A DNA stretch of 64,000 nucleotides. Source: Jaapia argillacea MUCL 33604 (lineage: Eukaryota; Basidiomycota; Agaricomycetes; Jaapiales; Jaapiaceae). The notes under the pieces were generated by a model, which worked only from the letters and a program-made list of their open reading frames with translations, did not search any database and was not told the origin of the DNA. A program made the translations under genes and the position numbers. Numbering within the stretch: the stretch's first letter is position 1; each line of letters begins with the position of its first letter. The stretch is from contig KL197711.1 in NCBI GenBank assembly GCA_000697665.1, positions 1,044,325-1,108,324 on the forward strand. Direction: 5' to 3'. Below are positions 57,700 through 64,000 of this stretch, piece after piece.

Positions 57700-59160
57700 A
57701 ATCGATAGTCAGGTCGCAAAACCCGCACAGACGCACAGAATTGACTTTCCGCCGTTAGCCGCCAGCAAGACCATCCTAAAGCAGCAATTCCCATCAATTC
57801 TGAGACCGCTTCAGTTCGAGAGGGACTCCGACGACACCGCTAACGGTCGGGCATCAATATTTGCTCTGTGTATCTTTTTTCTCAACCTGTCTATCGATCT
57901 GTAACTTGCTGTTATACAACGGCGTCGAGGGTACTTGGAAGGTTTGGTGACCCGGTTATACTCTATGTACAGCATCGTGGTAACGTGCTTTCTTATTTGA
58001 TTTGGGCGATTGGGTTTGATGGTGCCAATTTCGACAGGTTTCACTGTGTGCCGCCATCCCAGGCCATCCCCGGCTCCGAAAGAGGTAGGAGTGAGGGGGT
58101 TCTGTAATCGCCAAACGTCAGGCACACGGTTAGTTGTGTCTCGTGGGAAAGGTGATGTCAAATCTTATGTAATCAATGCCTGGCCCGGACTGAATTTCGT
58201 GAGAGAAATGAAGTACCCTCCCTGTGTTGACTTCCCTCTGTGCAACGTCGCCTCTGCTATCGACGAAAATCGAAGGCGTCGGACGTATATTGCTCACTTC
58301 GTTCAAGTATATATGTGTGAATTTTCAGCTCATATGTCAGGATTATCAGAGTCGGGGACTCTGGCTCTCCCACACCGCTACCGATAAGACGAATTGACCG
58401 GACATCAGGTCCCAAGCCTGAGAGGTCGATGCCCGTACGCGGATTTTACAACAGATCTGTTGTACTGGTCAGGATTGATGTCAGGCTGCGGTTCTCCCAA
58501 TCACGCCGACCTTGTCAGTTAGGTGATGCCGACTCGGGGATATCGCACGGTCTTGTCTACATAACGTACAGCGGGCCTCCTGGGGGCGGCCAGCACCTCA
58601 AATATCTGACTGCCGTGCATTTCGCACTTGCTCCTCCGATCTAGCTCAGTGGTCTTCGAACTTTAACCACCAGGCCTTCGAGTTTAACAACTATAAAATG
58701 CTTGCGTGGCTTTGTGGCACGCCGTTCAACTTGCCTTGTCGTCTCCCATGGCCTTCGCCCATTTTCCATCGTAGTTTGATGCTTCGCCCTCAGTCTGCGC
58801 AACTTCCAGCAATCTTCAAAACCCTGAAGACCGACTCTTGCTCCCGGCTCAGGCTGCTCCACCTCAAACCATGTCCTGCCTCAATGCGCTCACTTTGGGA
58901 ATCCAAGCAGCCCCAGATACTTCCAACATTGTCTGCAGGTCCAAGCTGGCCTTCCTTTCCTTCGTCGCGAAGAATCACTCAGGTGCCCACCGTTGCGGCT
59001 CTGCGCCGAGACTCAAGCCATTATGTTGTCTTCGTGGTGTTTTTTCCACTGGACCTCCCATCCATTCTCGCTTGCCATGCCATTGCCTTTCCCCTTTGTT
59101 GTCACCTCAATGCTCTGGATTCAGCAACACTCAAATGATCACTACGACGTCCAGATTGTG
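57700..59160. other. About 1.4 kb without a supported gene
   Basis: Several short frames occur (57868-58107, 58010-58387, 58698-59138), none with a recognised domain or convincing splice partners. It lies between membrane-family copy D and the duplicated 3' flank of DAK. Confidence 0.45.
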
Positions 59161-59356
59161 AGTGATGGATCGTGAACAAGTACCAATCCATATTGCATTC
59201 CATAAGCTGGCAAGAATACGCATCGCGAAATCAATACCTTTCACTCACTCAACTCCGACAATGAAAGAACCGCGCCAAGATGACTCCGCGATCACTTAGA
59301 TCTCACCAACTAAATTCCAACTCCGCGACGTTACAATCAACCCCTCACCGCCAAAC

Positions 59357-61550
59357 TCAAACAGCATTCAAACCCTCCCAAAACCCCTCGAAAATAGCAG
59401 CAACACCCCAAGCACCCGGATCAGGCGGTAAAGCCCCATCCTTCTCCTCATCAGGCCGTTCCCCACCACCAACATAAACCGCTCTCCCAAGTCTAGCTTT
59501 CATACCCCTCGTACTCTCCGCTCCCCTCCTCGCAGCTCTCACCGCTCCTTCTAGCCCTCCTCCTTCTTGCGTACCCGAAGCGAGTGAGGAGCAAAAAGGT
59601 TGGAGAGCGTCGATGATGGTTCGGTCGCCTGGTTTAGCTGGGGTGTAGGTCGAGAGAGCGTGCAGGGCGGTGAGGGGGGCTGAGGTTAGGGGTGTGCCCG
59701 TTGAGAGGGAGGTTGAGAGGGATGTGAAGTAGAGGGCGAATACTGGGGGAATTGTGTTAGGAAGAGGTTAGAGAAGGAGTGAAGAAAAGAGAGGAAGGGG
59801 GAGGGGGAGAAGGACGTACGAGCGCCAATGGTCCCACCCATACTATCCTCCAATATCTCTCCTATACTTCTAACCAACTCTTCAGGGTTGGAATGGGATA
59901 TGTCGAGTGTGCCTTCTTTCAACGCTGATTGGATCGCTAGGTTTGTCCGTGAGTGAAAGTAGTCGCAGGACGGATCGAGGGAGGGAGGGAGAGATCGAGA
60001 GAGAGGGAGGCGAGGGAAGAGGAGAGACGAACCTCTAGCACCAGCAGCAAACGTCTCCCCACAATCCCCATCACCCACAACCGTATCAAACCTAGTCATC
60101 TCACTCTCCACTTCCAAAACTTTGCTACAAGCACCTTCGATCCCTCTCCTAACCTGTTCCGGCGAGATGTCGGCGGATTCGTACCAAGACGATGTCGATT
60201 TTGACGCCGGGGCGGGCGTTGTGGAATCGATGGATAAAGAGATTGAAGTAGGTAAAAGTTCGTTGGTTTTGTCCTGGCGGGTACTTTTGTTGGTTGGACG
60301 GAGATGGGAGAGGGATGAGATTGGCCAGTTGGATCTGACGCCCAGCCATGATGTAGCTTCTGTTGGGTCATCTAATAATTCTAGTATGTCGAACGTTCCC
60401 GACCCTGAGAGTTCACGAGAGATGGCGGAGAGGTTTAAGAGGGAGAGGGAGAAGCCTGGTGCGTTTAGGGATGTCATGTAGCTCGACGAGTAGACTCTGA
60501 GGGGGTGTATGTCGAGTTTTTCTATAACGAGGATGATGAGACGAGGTCGAAAGTAATGAAGGAGGGAGAGATGGTCACCGAGTTGTATAAGCGTCTCGTC
60601 GACTACAGCTCCCATCTCCAATTGAGATATCCCTCCGAGGTTATTAACGAACAACACCACTTCATCTCCTCCCACCCCTCCCCCACCAAACCTCCCAAAC
60701 CCACCCTCTTTAGAAGTCAAAATGAGATTGATCATCTCGCCTACCAATTCTTCCGCACTACCCAATTTACACCTCCTCGCTCCAGGTTCGTTATGTAACC
60801 CCATTCCAATCTCGCATTCATCTTCGCCGATCTCTCCTTCGGTTTCGCTTGGTTTGGTACGGCCGGGGACGTGACAATGGCCTAAACCAACACCTACGCT
60901 CCCAAAATGTTTCACAACTGCTTCTCCCAGGGCTTTTACTTGGTCCAAAGACCCACCGCGGGCGGCAGCTGCACCTAGGATCTTGCATACGAGGATGTTC
61001 CCACCTAGTCCTCTAGCGCCAATGAGAGAAGGAGTAGGCGAGTTGAGCAAGGACACATCATCCGATACAACCACCGACGAGATGCTCAAACCCGGAATGA
61101 GCGCACGAGCTTTCTCGATGGCAAGTCCGAAATTAAGACGATCGCCAGTATAGTTGTTGATAATCACCAACACTTCCTTCTCTCCCTCGTCACCCAAATG
61201 CAATAACGCCAATTGGATACAAGTTAAAACGGCTTTGGCGCTTGGACTGGCAAAGATGTCGCCTGAGACGGAGGCGGAGAGCATGCCTTGGCCTGTGTAT
61301 CCTGCATGTGCTGGTTCGTGGCCTGCGCCGCCGCCTGAGATTACTGCGAGTCGACGTTTTGGGCCCTGGGTTGAAGGGGAGGGGGAGATGTAGACTGATT
61401 TGGAGGGTGCGTGGCTGGGTGGGGAGTTAGTGGGAGGAAAGAGAGGGAGGGGAGGACTTACAGACGCAGGGAGGGGTTGAGAGCTATTGCTCCTCGGAGA
61501 GATTTGAGGACGAGACCTTGGGGCGAGTCGAATATGTGTTTGGAGGACAT
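59357..61550 (-). CDS. DAK1: Dihydroxyacetone kinase (DAK)
   Basis: Four exons: 61550-61462, 61414-60033, 59936-59820 and 59742-59357, giving 657 aa in frame. The enzyme phosphorylates dihydroxyacetone with ATP in glycerol or methanol metabolism and detoxifies dihydroxyacetone. The start is MSSKHIFDSPQGLVLKSLRG. The DhaK domain has SGGGAGHEPAHAGYTGQGM, NNYTGDRLNFGLA and VGLGHCHVPGR with the likely substrate-binding His. The DhaL domain has DTVVGDGDCGETFAAGA, DSMGGTIGA, and the C-terminal ADP-binding segment ARLGRAVYVGGGERPDEEKD with PDPGAWG. A Gly-rich insert (FGRFGGGGVGGDE) separates parts of DhaK, so it is slightly longer than usual. No mitochondrial signal is seen. Confidence 0.93.
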
Positions 61551-61982
61551 GGTGCTGGCGAGAACAGGGAGGGAGAACTAGTGAGTGGGAGATAACAGCG
61601 CAGAGTACACGGTTTGTCGGGCCATGCTGGTCAGGTGGGCTGCAGAGGAGCTCCGATATACGTCAATAGACCAGGAAGCAAGACGTGGTCATATGTTCGA
61701 TATATTCTTGGAGGAGAGCAGATGGCCGCAAATGGTAGCCGCCGGGGTTAGGTTTGCACAGTCAGCTTTTCACACGTCCTTCAATGATAAGATTTGGGCA
61801 GTCCTCATTCAACTCAATCAACTCTACATGCTACACCGCAGTAACTACACCCACGTACTTTTTGACTATCCACCAGAACACCCCATATATCTCGGAACAG
61901 AAAGAAACCATAAACGACAGAACGACATAACACGCGAAAGCAAATGACCCAAAACACTAGCGACGCCTCCGCCGGGCTAAGA

Positions 61983-62638
61983 CTACGCTACAGAGTTCCC
62001 ATCGCTAAAATTCATGCTGGCCACCTTCTTCCATATAATCGGGACGGAAGCAGCCGCGATCACATAGGCGATTACAAACGGAAACGGAATGAAGCTGATT
62101 ATCATCCATACAGCCACTAAGAGTGTTCCCCACACAGGAATTGCGTTCATCACCGAGAATTTGCGTAGTCCCATGGCGTTGATCCGGCCCTACGACCGCT
62201 TGAATATCGTGATCAGACGAGGGCGGGGTAAACTCACCAGAGTTGTATCCGCCGACATGCCTTCCAGGTAAATGCGAAGGGTAAGAGCTAGGGATATGAG
62301 GCTGAAGGTGACGAAGGCCCCCGCCTTATCTTCTATGTTGATTTGAATGCTGTACGGGCACTAGTCAGATGGGTCGGCAAATCAAGGTGATGATACGCAC
62401 GCGAAGAAAGCGAGTAGCTGGGATGTTTCGGTCACTATGAAGCATAGCGATGGAGATAAAAGTAAGATCGACTCACCACAACGAGGGCCTCCTTCCTCTG
62501 GTCCGCTATGGCTTTAACGATTTCCTCGGAATTGGAGGGAGGGACAAGTAGTGGATAAGCAGTCAGATCAAGGACCCGAGCGCCGAAAGTGTTCAACTTG
62601 TGGATGAGGGAGACATACAATGAGGAGAGATGGGACAT
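61983..62638 (-). CDS. Small multi-pass membrane protein family, copy E (most diverged)
   Basis: Start MSHLSSLYVSLIHKLNTFGA. Conserved points are VLDLTAYPLLVPP and KAIADQRKEA. Exon 2 is again 17 nt but is followed by a consensus GTGCGT donor. Exon 3 has NIEDKAGAFVTFSLISLALT and IYLEGM. Exon 4 is MGLRKFSVMNAIPVWGTLLV to the stop at 61983. The C-terminus is shorter (SFIPFPFVIAYVIAAASVPI, then a brief tail). Sharing only the coding pattern and not the flanks, it is likely the oldest split from the other copies. The function is unknown. Confidence 0.65.
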
Positions 62639-62649
62639 TTCACAATGGA

Positions 62650-64000
62650 TATTTTACCTCATTCTATGGCACCTTCTTATAGGTGATGCTGCCGGCTCTA
62701 GATACCTGAGGTATGTAACATTGAGACTTTGATCACGCCAACCACGTTCCCCGAAATAGGAGAGAAGTCCTGTCAGATTTCGGACAAAATTTCAAAATTT
62801 GGATTGTGAGACGTATCCTGGATCTTACGCGATCTGACAGGTCACTGGTAACGAGAACTCATGATTGGCCCAGTTAGGCCAGAAATCCAAGAACAAGGGA
62901 ACTCGCCGAAGCTTCTTTGGAGGTTAAATCCACGTGTAATGCACCCCGTATCTCTATTTTCGAGAGCGCGAGGCAAGCTACTGTAGTGTGCTCGGAATTT
63001 GATACAAGTACACATGCCGGATTTGAGCACCTTCTTCGATCACCCATGAGGGGGACTGCCTCCGCGTTGTTGGTTGTATAACGAAACCAAATATTATGCC
63101 AATATCTGCATTTATTACAGTGTGTTGCATATGAAACTGCATACTCGTTTTCGTGAAAAACCTGATTGATCAACAAAAAACACCATATTGGGAGTAGCCA
63201 TGCAAGATTTCGTGAGAGAGTTGCTATATGCAGGAATTTCGGAGTAAGCCAAATCCCCTTGCGCGAAATCGAAACTGCAGTTTCATATGGTAGTTTCCTG
63301 GTTCATCTGCGGGACAAACTCAGGACGACGACCTGATCGATATCATGGGCGATCGAGCAGAGAGGATCCTAAGTATCCCTAGATGTTCTAAACAGGGTGC
63401 AATAACCAATTCTCTGCCTCCAAACATCCGCTGCCTTTCACCCGTTGCCATTATCCCACCGTCCGGGATCCCTCCCTATATAGTAATCTCAGCCCAGTGC
63501 CGATGAGTGAGGCACCTGACCTTCCCACACTTTCAGTCTTATAAGACTTGACGAACGAGCAGTTCACGAAGTCTTGTTTGTACCAAGTGTCGACTCCGGC
63601 GGGAAAGCCAGCAATAGCTCCTCACCTCAGTGAGGCCCCAAGGCTCGAGTCGGAGTCTTCCGGTGGCCATGTGCTTTCACCCGATCATCGTTTTGATCAA
63701 CGCCGGCAACTGTTGCCGGGCCCGCTTCCCGAAGCTCTCGGCAACATCAAACCTTCGTGCTCACTGTCCACAACGACGACCACGAATGTATTGTCTATAG
63801 CCACGAAAAACACATATAAATTCGCGGTTTTTTGCTCATATCAAAGGAACTAATGTATACTATGCCCCCATGGAGCCAATGGCTCAATTTTACGGCTGTT
63901 TGCATGGTAAATGAGACCATAAAAGCGAAAAATGCGCATTAATTGAGACAAAAATACACTACTACATCAGAATGACAGAGAGAGTGGGGTGGGTGTGAAT
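62650..64000. other. Right end without a supported gene
   Basis: Open frames at 62842-63176 (-) and 63548-63853 (+) have no recognisable domain. A short hairpin (CCGGCAA-CTG-TTGCCGG) lies near 63700-63717. Nothing further can be supported. Confidence 0.45.

Noticed and set aside
58650-58700. Segment with GCTCAGTGGTC and TTCGAGTTTAAC resembling tRNA boxes
   Set aside because: No acceptor stem or anticodon arm of the right spacing can be folded around it by eye.

Overview
The window is a nuclear contig segment from a filamentous basidiomycete, most likely an Agaricomycete. The evidence is many short (48-70 nt) GT-AG introns, conserved fungal genes (MSH5, CTK2-type cyclin, NCA2, EAF6, RPT5, MIR1, DAK) and transposon protein families (DUF6589, RecQ-like helicase, TET/JBP-like dioxygenase) that are abundant in Agaricomycetes. 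No rRNA, tRNA or CRISPR was recognised. One assembly gap of N lies at 25804-26143.

Region 1 (1-23 kb) is ordinary gene-dense chromosome: a zinc-knuckle protein (-), a nucleotidyltransferase-like protein (+), beta-carbonic anhydrase (+), the meiotic MutS homologue MSH5 (+, very intron-rich), three paralogous ABM/dimeric-barrel-like proteins (-) interrupted by a mitochondrial phosphate carrier (+), a TPR/F-box/LRR protein (-), a CTD-kinase cyclin (-), the mitochondrial protein NCA2 (-) and a large unrecognised protein (-).

Region 2 (23-26 kb) has one full copy and one fragment of a small membrane-protein family, then the gap.

Region 3 (26.8-48.8 kb) is a transposon-derived block. A complete 6.1-kb element (26817-32934) has ~265-bp terminal inverted repeats and a perfect 9-bp target-site duplication. 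It carries a DUF6589 gene and, convergent to it, a RecQ-like helicase gene, both broken by stop codons. The next ~15 kb holds a broken MULE-like transposase gene, a decayed EST1/SMG6-like gene with repeated 3' segments, a TET/JBP-like dioxygenase whose iron-binding HxD motif reads HLN, and a fragmentary Cys-containing protein. Several in-frame stops, and the HLN codon, can be explained by C-to-T change at CpG sites, which suggests a methylated or RIP-like decaying compartment.

Region 4 (48.9-62.6 kb) is shaped by segmental duplication. A unit of [small membrane protein + / EAF6 - / RPT5 +] occurs twice in direct orientation: the 52.1-56.1 kb copy is intact and the 48.9-51.3 kb copy is decayed. 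Two more membrane-family copies lie at 57 kb and 62 kb. A functional-looking dihydroxyacetone kinase (59.4-61.6 kb, -) has a duplicated 3' fragment at 56.3-56.7 kb. The last 1.3 kb shows no gene I can support.

All exon joins were made by eye from splice sites, reading-frame continuity and remembered family features. No database search was run.
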